NCBI GenBank assembly: GCA_030613765.1
Contig: JAUWLI010000058.1
Span: 1 to 11,727 of the forward strand
DNA: 11,727 nt
Origin: Phycisphaerae bacterium
GTDB lineage: Bacteria; Planctomycetota; Phycisphaerae; Sedimentisphaerales; SG8-4
Reading direction: 5' to 3'
Positions 1-6,787 of the stretch are shown here, one piece after another. Each line of letters opens with the position of its first letter. The stretch's first letter is position 1. The notes below the pieces were generated by a model. That model worked only from the letters and a program-made list of their open reading frames with translations, had not been told where the DNA came from and ran no database searches. Made by a program: the position numbers and the translations under genes.

Positions 1-76
1 TTTCCACTGCCTCGTCTATACCAACTGTGCCGTTTTTGACCTGTTCAAATAATTGTTTTAATTGTTCTGCCTGAAT
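1..76 (-). CDS. Partial CDS, N-terminus resembling LarB (AIR-carboxylase-like, nickel pincer cofactor synthesis)
   Basis: An open frame of 25 codons runs off the left edge of the window. It begins just after the beta-lactamase stop, in the same frame, and reads (I/M)QAEQLKQLFEQVKNGTV followed by GIDEAVE. This Leu/Glu-rich helix with a 'V-K-x-G-x-x-x-x-[DE]-EA' pattern is what I associate with the N-terminus of LarB, which carboxylates and hydrolyses nicotinate adenine dinucleotide during nickel-pincer cofactor synthesis. Only the N-terminal helix is visible, so the family is tentative. No in-frame ATG, GTG or TTG is placed to start it. ATT at 74-76 sits 6 nt after a GGAAGG Shine-Dalgarno-like stretch inside the last beta-lactamase codons, so ATT is the best start. 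The alternative is a base error or mutation at an original ATG. Confidence 0.4.
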   Translation of the reverse strand, partial: MQAEQLKQLFEQVKNGTVGIDEAVE

Positions 77-79
77 ATT

Positions 80-1279
80 TCACCTTCCTTTCACGCCTTT
101 TTCATTGAGCAGGAACTCTTTAATCAACATCCAGCATGCTTTATCACAAGCCTTTGCAACATCGCCCCCGCCTTGGTTGGAAGCCACAAGGACGGCGAAG
201 TCACGCTTAGGTGCCATCCAGACTACTGCAAAGCTCATGTTATTGCTCCCTGTATGCGTCAGGACCTTGCCTCCCCCCCAATCTTGTTTCGTTATAATCC
301 ATCCCGATGCGTAATCCCCACCGAAACCCGGCGTGTGCAGAAGCTCCAATGTCTCGCCCTTGAGCAAACCTCCGGCGTCTCTTGCACCTTTCAAATGTTC
401 GATCACAAATTTCGCCCAGTCTCTTATCGAGCAGTGTACCGTACCGCCTGGCCCCACAACGGGAGGATAGTCACTTAAACGCCCCGGCTCCACCGCAACA
501 AGCTCGTCGTCCTTAATTATGTGTTGCCAGGGTTCGTCAATCCTGCCCGGTGTCCCCATTGCACCAAAGCCCGCTGTCTTCATCCTAAGAGGCTTAAACA
601 GCATTTCTTTCATTAGAGTTTCCCAGGACCTCTTCATGGCCTTCTCGGCTATTACCCCTGCAACAGAATACCCTGCATTGGAATAAATATATGTCGTACC
701 TGGCTTGGCTTCGGGTTCTTCACGAAGTATCATTCTCGTGTAAGTTAGTCGCTGTTCCATAGCAGAGCCGTCGAGATTGTGCATGTCCGTAAACGACTTT
801 CCCTCAGGCCACCTTCTGTGCTTTGAAGGCAATCCACCGCGATGGTCAAGCAGATGGCTCAAGGTGACATTGCGATAGTCCGGATGCATCTCATCGGCCA
901 TATCAGGAAACGCTTCAACCAGTGTCGTGTCCCATTTGAGTTTGCCTCGCTCGACTAACATGGCGATAATGGTGGCCGTCATCGCTTTGGTGCATGAGCC
1001 GATATGGAACTTGTCGTTCGGCGTCACTTTCACATCGCTCCCGGCTTTTCGCACTCCGGTTGCATCCCATACTATCGTACGTCCATCGAGAATCACTGCC
1101 GCCGCCATCGCAGGAAGATCGTAACTTTGCCGGATCGGTTCGAGCAGGCCCCCAATGCCATGCGAGGTGGTATTTGCAGCTTCATGCGAGGTAGTATGTG
1201 TTAATTCCGCACAGCCTGCAACAGGCAATAAGATTGCGAGAAAACCCGGGAAAATTGCGTTTCGTTTCGTACCCATCAA
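80..1279 (-). CDS. Serine beta-lactamase-family lipoprotein (class C / esterase EstB type)
   Basis: A 398-399 residue serine hydrolase of the beta-lactamase / penicillin-binding-protein-like family. The start is either TTG at 1279 or the adjacent ATG at 1276; ATG is more usual. The N-terminus is a lipoprotein signal with lipobox LPVAGC (Cys about 23), so the enzyme is probably anchored to a membrane and faces the periplasm. Catalytic motifs are in order: SxxK as SCTK (Ser95, Lys98), YxN as YSN (199-201), and HTG (342-344) in place of KTG. SxxK/YxN/HTG occurs in EstB-like esterases and D-aminopeptidase-like proteins as well as in atypical beta-lactamases, so the substrate (beta-lactam, peptide or ester) cannot be read. 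The start lies 4-7 bp after the tsaD stop, with an AGGTTGAT ribosome-binding-like stretch overlapping the end of tsaD, which suggests translational coupling. The probable LarB-like frame follows at once. Confidence 0.9.
   Translation of the reverse strand: MMGTKRNAIFPGFLAILLPVAGCAELTHTTSHEAANTTSHGIGGLLEPIRQSYDLPAMAAAVILDGRTIVWDATGVRKAGSDVKVTPNDKFHIGSCTKAMTATIIAMLVERGKLKWDTTLVEAFPDMADEMHPDYRNVTLSHLLDHRGGLPSKHRRWPEGKSFTDMHNLDGSAMEQRLTYTRMILREEPEAKPGTTYIYSNAGYSVAGVIAEKAMKRSWETLMKEMLFKPLRMKTAGFGAMGTPGRIDEPWQHIIKDDELVAVEPGRLSDYPPVVGPGGTVHCSIRDWAKFVIEHLKGARDAGGLLKGETLELLHTPGFGGDYASGWIITKQDWGGGKVLTHTGSNNMSFAVVWMAPKRDFAVLVASNQGGGDVAKACDKACWMLIKEFLLNEKGVKGR
1159..1197. repeat. Short tandem repeat in the beta-lactamase N-terminal linker
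   Basis: Two 15-nt copies of CATGCGAGGT[G/A]GTAT (1159-1173 and 1183-1197) differ at one base and have a 24-nt period. On the coding strand they give TTSHEAAN/TTSHGIGG in the linker between the lipid-anchored cysteine and the catalytic domain. This looks like an in-frame linker expansion. Confidence 0.6.
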
Positions 1280-1283
1280 TTAA

Positions 1284-2321
1284 TCAACCTGTCGCTTTTG
1301 GCTCAAGGCTCAAGTCCGCAAAGAGCTTGGCCTTATACTTATAATACGCAAGAGAGGCTACCATAACCGCATTATCAGTGCAATATTGTTTTGGTGCGAC
1401 CAGCAGTTTTTTCGCCGGCGCTGCCGTCTCGCACATTGTTTGCAATCGTTTTCTAAGTTCATTATTAGCTGCAACTCCGCCGCCAAGCAGCACAGTTTTC
1501 GCTCCGATTCTTTCAACAGCCCGCTCCGTCTTTTTAATAAGTACGTCTACCACCGCCGTCTGAAAAGATGCTGCAATGTCGGCGATTTCCTGCTCGCTCA
1601 TAGAACCGACTTTATCTTCACCTTTCATGTCCTGTCCGCGACAGTGATACAACACGGCCGTCTTGATACCGCTGAAAGAAAAATCCAGCGAGTCTCGCTC
1701 AAGCATCGAGCGCGGAAATTGAATGGCCTTTGGATTTCCTTTCTCTGCTGCCTTTTCAATACTCGGCCCGCCCGGATAGGATAGTCTCAAAATATTTGCG
1801 ACCTTATCGAACGCTTCGCCTGCGGCATCGTCAATCGTCGCCCCCAAAAGTTTCGGCTCAAGAGGTGACCGGTAATCGTAAAGACTCGTGTGCCCGCCTG
1901 ATACAATCAAAGCTGCCGCGGGAAGTTGCAAATCATTTTCACCCAGAACTGCTGATTGTAAATGTGCGTGTAAATGATTGATTGCTATCAACGGCTTCTC
2001 CCACATAAGCGCAAGAGTTTTGGCCGCCGTGACCCCGATGACCAGGGCAACGGTAAGCCCTGGCTGGTTCGCAACTGCGATTGCATCGATATCATCTTCG
2101 CTCACCTCCGCCTGCTGGATTGCCTCGCTTATCACCGGATATATCTTTTCGATATGGGCACGCGATGCAATCTCAGGAACTACCCCGCCGTATTTTTCAT
2201 GAAGTTTCGTTTGTGAGGCCACTACCGATGATTTGATAACTTTACCGTCCGCAACCACCGCTGCTGCAGTCTCATCGCAGCTCGTCTCAATCCCCAGAAT
2301 ATTTACGGATTTCGCCTGCAT
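1284..2321 (-). CDS. tsaD: tRNA N6-adenosine threonylcarbamoyltransferase TsaD
   Basis: A 345-residue Kae1/Qri7/TsaD-family ATPase. With TsaB and TsaE it transfers the threonylcarbamoyl group from TC-AMP to A37 of ANN-decoding tRNAs, giving t6A, in the cytoplasm. Visible signatures are GIETSCDETAAAVV near the N-terminus, the metal-binding histidines in NHLHAHLQSA (His116 and His120), SGGHTSL, DDAAGEAFDKVA, YPGGP, LGGGVAANN, and the C-terminal CTDNAVM with the metal-ligand Asp at about 316. The length fits the family. I chose ATG at 2321 rather than TTG at 2357: the extra 12 residues precede the usual family start, and TTGACG at 2357-2352 fits a -35 box. No Shine-Dalgarno precedes the ATG, consistent with a leaderless message. 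The gene is followed by the beta-lactamase-family gene in a tight unit. Confidence 0.97.
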   Translation of the reverse strand: MQAKSVNILGIETSCDETAAAVVADGKVIKSSVVASQTKLHEKYGGVVPEIASRAHIEKIYPVISEAIQQAEVSEDDIDAIAVANQPGLTVALVIGVTAAKTLALMWEKPLIAINHLHAHLQSAVLGENDLQLPAAALIVSGGHTSLYDYRSPLEPKLLGATIDDAAGEAFDKVANILRLSYPGGPSIEKAAEKGNPKAIQFPRSMLERDSLDFSFSGIKTAVLYHCRGQDMKGEDKVGSMSEQEIADIAASFQTAVVDVLIKKTERAVERIGAKTVLLGGGVAANNELRKRLQTMCETAAPAKKLLVAPKQYCTDNAVMVASLAYYKYKAKLFADLSLEPKATG

Positions 2322-2328
2322 AAAAGTG

Positions 2329-2357
2329 ATATTAGCTGAACAATTCGAATCCGTCAA
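2329..2357 (-). promoter_or_regulatory. Sigma70-like promoter of tsaD, probably giving a leaderless mRNA
   Basis: On the minus strand TTGACG (2357-2352), a 17-bp spacer and TAATAT (2334-2329) form a housekeeping-type promoter. The initiation site expected 6-8 nt after the -10 falls at about 2323-2321, essentially on the A of the tsaD ATG. That agrees with the missing ribosome-binding site. Confidence 0.55.
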
Positions 2358-2422
2358 TATCAGAAAGCAGTTTGGGCCTGTAGGCTGATAGGAAAACAGG
2401 GCCTCAGATGGGATAAAGCACT

Positions 2423-3106
2423 CTAATTCTTCAAGCCTGCTTTACTTTTGATTTTCTCGATATCCAGCTCACGAATGTGGTTGATAAGGTTCTTCCAGCC
2501 GGTATAAAATCCGAAGCCACCCTTGGTCATCTCTGCGATTGCTTCGTCCTTGCTCCAGCCTTGCACTGCAACACGATAAATCGCGCACATTGTTCCCGTA
2601 CGGTCGGCCCCGCGCTGGCAGTGTACGAATGCCGGCGTACGCTCCCCGTCGGTCACAATTTTCAAAAAACGCACCACATCTTCATTCTCCGCATGCCACG
2701 TCTTCATAAAAATATGCTCATAAGATAATCCGGTATCCCCAATCTCCCCGCGGTCGGAATGGAACGACCTCAGATTGACGATAGTTTTGATACCAAGTTC
2801 CTTCAACTGCTGCATTCCTTCACTGCTCGGTTGCGCCCCGCGATACAGCTCTTCCGAGACCTTATGCAAATTCTCCACACCCGCCATTTCCACTCGCTGC
2901 GCCCACTCCCTTTCTGTTAACAACACAGCTTCAGTGTCACGCTCGTTGCTTACCAAAAGCGAAAGCATCTCCTGCCCGTACGTCTGCACAAGATACACAG
3001 CTGCGCAAATCGCTACCGCACCGGCTAACAAAACCACAGTGTACCGTGATCTTACAGATTTTGTCTTTTCACTTCCTTGGCTTGTTATCTGCCCATCCTT
3101 TGCCAT
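2423..3106 (-). CDS. Membrane-anchored tyrosine/dual-specificity phosphatase-like protein
   Basis: A 227-residue protein of the Cys-based phosphatase superfamily (DSP/PTP fold). One hydrophobic segment at residues 22-43, preceded by a basic stretch, predicts a single-pass anchor with the catalytic domain outside the cytoplasm (N-in orientation by the positive-inside rule). The catalytic P-loop is HCQRGADRTG (His162, Cys163, Arg169), matching HCxxGxxR[ST]. The upstream segment LYRGAQPSSEGMQQLKELG, then IKTIVNLRS, is typical of bacterial DSP-like proteins whose domain opens with 'Y-R-x-x-Q-P'. The substrate may be phosphotyrosine, phosphoinositide or another phosphoester, and cannot be read. 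The ATG at 3106 has a GAGAG ribosome-binding-like stretch about 6 nt upstream and its own promoter. The protein stops 101 bp before the tsaD ATG. Confidence 0.88.
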   Translation of the reverse strand: MAKDGQITSQGSEKTKSVRSRYTVVLLAGAVAICAAVYLVQTYGQEMLSLLVSNERDTEAVLLTEREWAQRVEMAGVENLHKVSEELYRGAQPSSEGMQQLKELGIKTIVNLRSFHSDRGEIGDTGLSYEHIFMKTWHAENEDVVRFLKIVTDGERTPAFVHCQRGADRTGTMCAIYRVAVQGWSKDEAIAEMTKGGFGFYTGWKNLINHIRELDIEKIKSKAGLKN

Positions 3107-3145
3107 TTACAGCTCTCAAAATTAAACGTTCTACTTTCTGCTTAT

Positions 3146-3174
3146 ATTGTAATCTCAACGCGGTGACAGATCAA
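3146..3174 (-). promoter_or_regulatory. Sigma70-like promoter of the phosphatase gene
   Basis: On the minus strand TTGATC (3174-3169), a 17-bp spacer and TACAAT (3151-3146) lie upstream of the phosphatase ATG. Initiation is expected near 3139, leaving a leader of about 33 nt that holds the GAGAG ribosome-binding-like site. The match is moderate (4/6 and 5/6) and was found by eye. Confidence 0.45.
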
Positions 3175-3254
3175 ATTGAAATTTAACAATTATAGTTAAG
3201 GGAAAACCTCGGTTTATTCATGATGATGTATGCCGACTGTGTGATGGAGGTGGT

Positions 3255-4796
3255 TTAGTTATCTGCTTTTAAACGTTCTAAAAATCTCTTGTTATTTGCC
3301 TCGCGTTCTTCGACAAACTCTCTGAATAATTCCGGAAAATCATCTTTTCTTAGAGGCCGACCCGGATAAGTTCTGTAGATTTGACGAATTATATTTTCTG
3401 TCATATCACGAACATCCTTATCAGGATTTCTCAAAAGATTTCTGATAGTTTGAACTCCTTCATCGGTTTCCGCTATGGGAATATCTTTATCGTTATCTTC
3501 CAAAAGAGCTTTAATTGCCTTAACACCTTCTTCGCTGCGCGTCCGTGTGATTTCTGTAATCGCATACACGAACATCCACTTCGAACAGTTTGGGTCTTTC
3601 ATCACTCTAATCAGCGCGGATGTATATTCATCATCGGGATATTTTGGATAAACCGGAACATCTTGATAAGCTCTTCGAATAGCATGCGCTGCTGCCTCTC
3701 GCATGTCTTGATTCATATTATTTAAAAGAACCCTCAGGGTTTTAACTCCTTCATCCGTACGATTATACGCGAGTGCGTCAATTGCTGTCCAGTGGGCTCG
3801 ACTGTTCGCGTCTGTCGCAATAGTAATTAACCGGGGTGTATAAGAATCATCGGGATATCGCTGCGCTGCCCCTGCACCACCGGATTGAATGTCGGGATTC
3901 TCTGATGTGAGTGATATCCTGATAATTTCTTTGAATTCCTCCTCGTTGCAATCAAGTTCTTCCAGCAGATATTGCATACCACCCATACCGCGGACCAATC
4001 CACGTTTCTTTGCCATCTCAACAATCACTTTTTTTATTTCTGGTTCACGCGGTAAATAATACAGAAATGCCTCTATCATCCAAAAGTCGGTGTGCTGGTA
4101 TTTATATATTGTATCGATCAGCGTCGGTACAATCCTGGGATCACAGGTGTACATCAATTTCTTGACAGTCGCTACAATTTCTTTCCACGCTTTTCTCGTC
4201 ATTCCTGTCTTGGGGATTTTGATGCCCTTCAACTTTTTTGAAAGCCCCTTGATATAATCAGCCATTTCTTTATCTACACGCGGTTTGACGATAATTTCAA
4301 TTGGGGCCGAACTGACTGCCGGATGTTTCTTCCTGAGATGATACACACCGGTATAGTAAATCCCGGTTATAGTATAGCGCCCCGGCTCATTGATCAGGGC
4401 CCACTGATTCAATGCGATTGTTTTGCTGAACGATTCGCCCGTTTCGATTTGTTCTTCGGGAGGTGATGCACCTCCCTCACCACCACTATATATTTCGAGT
4501 GGGTCTGGAACGGTTGTCCCATCCTCACGTTTTGCGATCAACTTGTATTGTTCCATAACTCTTCTACGGTCATTACCGTGATACCCAGTCCGTCCATAAT
4601 AAAAATACGAAGATTCGCCCTTATTGGTAATTGTAAACACGATTGGAATCTCATCTCCATGCTTTATTTCATCTTCAGGGCAGTGAATGGTCAATGTTAA
4701 ATTAGGCTTGTTGGTTTCGTTAGCTTGTATATACAGACTGAGAACTGGCAGAGCCGGAACAAGTACCGAAATCCAAAAAAGCTGGCGATATTTCAT
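3255..4796 (-). CDS. Secreted HEAT-repeat protein with N-terminal beta-sandwich-like domain
   Basis: A 513-residue protein with an N-terminal signal-like hydrophobic segment (about 5-25), so probably exported. Residues about 32-172 form a beta-rich region (LTLTIHCPEDEIKHGDEIP; FTITNKGESSYFYY; GRYTITGIYYTG) that looks like an immunoglobulin or BsuPI-like sandwich. Residues about 205-480 are helical HEAT-type repeats, clearest in YPDDSYTPRLITIA (314 on) and YPDDEYTSALIRVM (387 on), each followed by a [TS][DE]EGVKxxxxLL helix. The third [TS]DEGV element (444) comes 23 residues after the second instead of 74, as if one inner part of a repeat were lost in frame. HEAT repeats usually bind partner proteins; no enzyme motif is visible. 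The start is set by a strong AAGGAGG 8 nt upstream. It follows the DUF362 gene after 33 bp, so it is probably the last gene of a three-gene unit. Confidence 0.85.
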   Translation of the reverse strand: MKYRQLFWISVLVPALPVLSLYIQANETNKPNLTLTIHCPEDEIKHGDEIPIVFTITNKGESSYFYYGRTGYHGNDRRRVMEQYKLIAKREDGTTVPDPLEIYSGGEGGASPPEEQIETGESFSKTIALNQWALINEPGRYTITGIYYTGVYHLRKKHPAVSSAPIEIIVKPRVDKEMADYIKGLSKKLKGIKIPKTGMTRKAWKEIVATVKKLMYTCDPRIVPTLIDTIYKYQHTDFWMIEAFLYYLPREPEIKKVIVEMAKKRGLVRGMGGMQYLLEELDCNEEEFKEIIRISLTSENPDIQSGGAGAAQRYPDDSYTPRLITIATDANSRAHWTAIDALAYNRTDEGVKTLRVLLNNMNQDMREAAAHAIRRAYQDVPVYPKYPDDEYTSALIRVMKDPNCSKWMFVYAITEITRTRSEEGVKAIKALLEDNDKDIPIAETDEGVQTIRNLLRNPDKDVRDMTENIIRQIYRTYPGRPLRKDDFPELFREFVEEREANNKRFLERLKADN

Positions 4797-4803
4797 CGCT
4801 AAA

Positions 4804-4810
4804 TCCTCCT
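4804..4810 (-). promoter_or_regulatory. Strong Shine-Dalgarno of the HEAT-repeat gene
   Basis: AAGGAGG on the minus strand lies 7 nt (ATTTAGC plus one G in the alternative alignment) before the ATG at 4796. It is the best ribosome-binding site in the window, in contrast with the leaderless-looking tsaD and lipoprotein genes. It supports independent, strong initiation of the distal gene of the unit. Confidence 0.7.
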
Positions 4811-4829
4811 TATTGTTAATATTATTATA

Positions 4830-5780
4830 CTATCTTTTTTTCAAGGATTTGGCAAGCAGTATTATTTGTTTACAGATGCTTTTGCAGACATGCAGCAATG
4901 AAAACCGCAATGCAACGGGCTCTGACAGCACGAAATCCGTGCATATACTTTCCGAAAAGCCGTCGCCCAGGATTTTTATTTTGTCCTCGTCCGGACAGGG
5001 CAAACCCATTTGCCTTGCCGTTTTGATAATCGGTAGGTCATCAGGTTTGATATTGACTAATTTACAGCAGATAGTTTCCATGGCCATCGGCTCCGTGCCC
5101 CCGATTATCCAGCCCATCTCCCTGGCTCTGCCGCTGATTGGCCCCGCCCCGTCCATCGCGACCACACCATCGATTATAGTCACCGCAGGTTTCAGAAAAT
5201 TGAATATATCAATGAGCAATTCACAGAAATCGCGTTCCCTTTTACCTTTTCTAAAATGCCAAAGTGCCTTTCGTTTGCCGGCCACACAACCGAACATATT
5301 TTTAACTGCGAATGTCGCCACCATCTGCTGGTGCGTTTTGAACTTCGGCAGATTTATAATGACATCCGCATCGAGCGCAACCGAGCTGATACCGACCTTG
5401 GTATTGCTTTTTCCAACCCGGCACCATCTCGGATTATCAAGCTGTTTTACCGGCACCGATAATTTCCTCAGCGGTTCCTCTAATTTTAGTGCCTTTACGC
5501 AGGCAAAGACATTACTCCACGCAGGCGAATCGCCGACAAAAGGTCTTGCGCCGAAATCTTTCAACAGCCGCGCAACCGCAATTATTACCGCCGGATGTGT
5601 TTGGGTGGCATGTCGTCGTGACCTCGGCACGATAAGATTCGGCTTCAGTAACACACTGTCGCCTGCCCTTACAAATGTCCCCACTCCGCCTAAAACCTCG
5701 AACTGGGTTGCTATCGCCTTGGCAATTTCCGCTTCACTGTAATCGGCGCATCGATTTAGCGTCACTGTTGGATTTGGCAT
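4830..5780 (-). CDS. DUF362 domain-containing protein
   Basis: A 316-residue protein of the DUF362 family. Family landmarks are SVLLKPNLI (42-50) after a glycine-rich lead, THPAVIIAVARLLKDFGA (61-78), GDSP (83-86), DVIINLPKFKTHQQM (139-153), AVKNMFGCVAGKRKALWH (158-175), IIDGVVAMDGAGP (202-214), and a C-terminal GTEPMAMETICCKL stretch. Many DUF362 proteins carry a C-terminal 4Fe-4S ferredoxin domain; none is visible here, as the tail holds only scattered cysteines (HVCKSICK). The biochemical role of the family is not firmly known to me, so none is given. No signal peptide is seen, so it is probably cytoplasmic. The ATG at 5780 lies 8 bp after the lipoprotein stop, with an AGG ribosome-binding core overlapping that stop, which suggests translational coupling. 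Confidence 0.93.
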   Translation of the reverse strand: MPNPTVTLNRCADYSEAEIAKAIATQFEVLGGVGTFVRAGDSVLLKPNLIVPRSRRHATQTHPAVIIAVARLLKDFGARPFVGDSPAWSNVFACVKALKLEEPLRKLSVPVKQLDNPRWCRVGKSNTKVGISSVALDADVIINLPKFKTHQQMVATFAVKNMFGCVAGKRKALWHFRKGKRERDFCELLIDIFNFLKPAVTIIDGVVAMDGAGPISGRAREMGWIIGGTEPMAMETICCKLVNIKPDDLPIIKTARQMGLPCPDEDKIKILGDGFSESICTDFVLSEPVALRFSLLHVCKSICKQIILLAKSLKKR

Positions 5781-5788
5781 TTACAGAC

Positions 5789-6640
5789 CTAATAGTTTAT
5801 ACCGGTGCATACTAACAAAAATAATCTTAAGGCAGGTTTCTGTTCGGGCAGTTTACGTTCAAGTTCATTGAAGAACAGGCTGCCTTCCGGTTTACTGAAG
5901 AACAACCCGCCCAGAGTTGTCAGGCTGTGGTTGTATTTTTCCGGACCAACCAAAACAAAGTCACCGGGGCTCATTTTCAAACTAAAACCCGTGGCTGTGA
6001 AGAGAATTTCGCCTGCTTTCTCACGCCTCGACAACGGCGGTAGGGATCTTCGTTTCAATGGTGAAAATACCGGCAGAACGCTCACAGAGCATACACCTCT
6101 TGAGCCGGCGATTTTCTCGGCCTGTATCCGAAGGCCGAATTGTCCCGGTTCAAACTTTGCTTTGTTCATTGAGCGTTTCTCTGAGAAATAAAAGATAGCT
6201 TGTTCCTTGTCTAATATGGCGACCGCAACGTCGTTGGATCGACCGTCAGGAAGCAATAACGAAACTGTACCGACTTGTATCCCATCGGCCGAACGGAGCA
6301 AATCAGAGATTCTTCTCCACATTGGGATTTGCCCGAAGCCGGCCACAAATGAGTTGGCGCTAAATGCTTCGAAATTGTTAAACCACAGCGGCTCCGAATA
6401 CACCATCGGCCATATTTCTTCCAGAGTGCCGATGTTATCAGAAGGTATCTCATAAATATACACGTTAAAATTTATTGTCTTTAGCCTTTGTCCGTTTGGC
6501 TGCTCGACCCTGTCAGATGAAACCAGATCCGTGATTTTGACGCGCTCCCATATCGGCTCCTCCGCAGGGCTTCCGCACCCAGTCAGCAGGAAAGCCAAAC
6601 TGGTTAAAAACGCAATTTGAAAAATACGAATCATAAGCAT
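5789..6640 (-). CDS. Hypothetical lipoprotein, first gene of the three-gene unit
   Basis: A 283-residue protein I do not recognise. A lipoprotein signal is clear: a basic start, the hydrophobic stretch IFQIAFLTSLAFLLTGCG and lipobox LLTGC (Cys22), so a lipid-anchored periplasmic or outer-membrane protein is expected. The mature part is mixed alpha/beta, with DGIQVGTVSLLLPDGRSND, a basic patch PLKRRSLPPLSRREKAG and FVLVGPEKY followed by SLTTLGGLFFSKPEG. No catalytic motif was seen. In-frame ATGs lie at 6640 and 6634, and TAA sits two codons upstream of the first, so no earlier start exists. No Shine-Dalgarno is visible; the upstream promoter places initiation near 6634, favouring the second ATG. 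It is followed after 8 bp by the DUF362 gene. Confidence 0.82.
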   Translation of the reverse strand: MLMIRIFQIAFLTSLAFLLTGCGSPAEEPIWERVKITDLVSSDRVEQPNGQRLKTINFNVYIYEIPSDNIGTLEEIWPMVYSEPLWFNNFEAFSANSFVAGFGQIPMWRRISDLLRSADGIQVGTVSLLLPDGRSNDVAVAILDKEQAIFYFSEKRSMNKAKFEPGQFGLRIQAEKIAGSRGVCSVSVLPVFSPLKRRSLPPLSRREKAGEILFTATGFSLKMSPGDFVLVGPEKYNHSLTTLGGLFFSKPEGSLFFNELERKLPEQKPALRLFLLVCTGINY

Positions 6641-6669
6641 AGATTAGCGTCTGTAAACGTAGCTGTCAA
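6641..6669 (-). promoter_or_regulatory. Candidate promoter of the lipoprotein-DUF362-HEAT unit
   Basis: On the minus strand a perfect TTGACA (6669-6664), a 17-bp spacer and a weak TAATCT (6646-6641, 3/6) lie directly before the lipoprotein gene. Initiation 7 nt after the -10 would fall on the second in-frame ATG (6634), making the message leaderless. The -35 and spacing are ideal and the -10 is poor. Confidence 0.4.
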
Positions 6670-6787
6670 TGAATGGACTTGGACTCTCTTACACTACCTC
6701 GCAAACCTTTGCCGGTTTCAAATCCGCATTCGCCTTATACTCACGTTTCTCGCGCACTCGGATTTCGATGATATTGAAAAAAACCGT

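Noticed and set aside
62..478. 138-codon open frame on the plus strand
   Set aside because: It is antisense to the 3' part of the beta-lactamase-family gene, whose catalytic motifs and lipobox are clear.
2374..2403. Hairpin candidate GGGCCTGT...ACAGGGCC between phosphatase and tsaD genes
   Set aside because: It pairs 7 of 8 positions with a 14-nt loop but has no T-run on either side, so it is not supported as a terminator.
4687..5742. 351-codon open frame on the plus strand
   Set aside because: It lies antisense to the DUF362 gene and to the start of the HEAT gene. Its translation has no recognisable family features, whereas both minus-strand genes have clear motifs and ribosome-binding signals.
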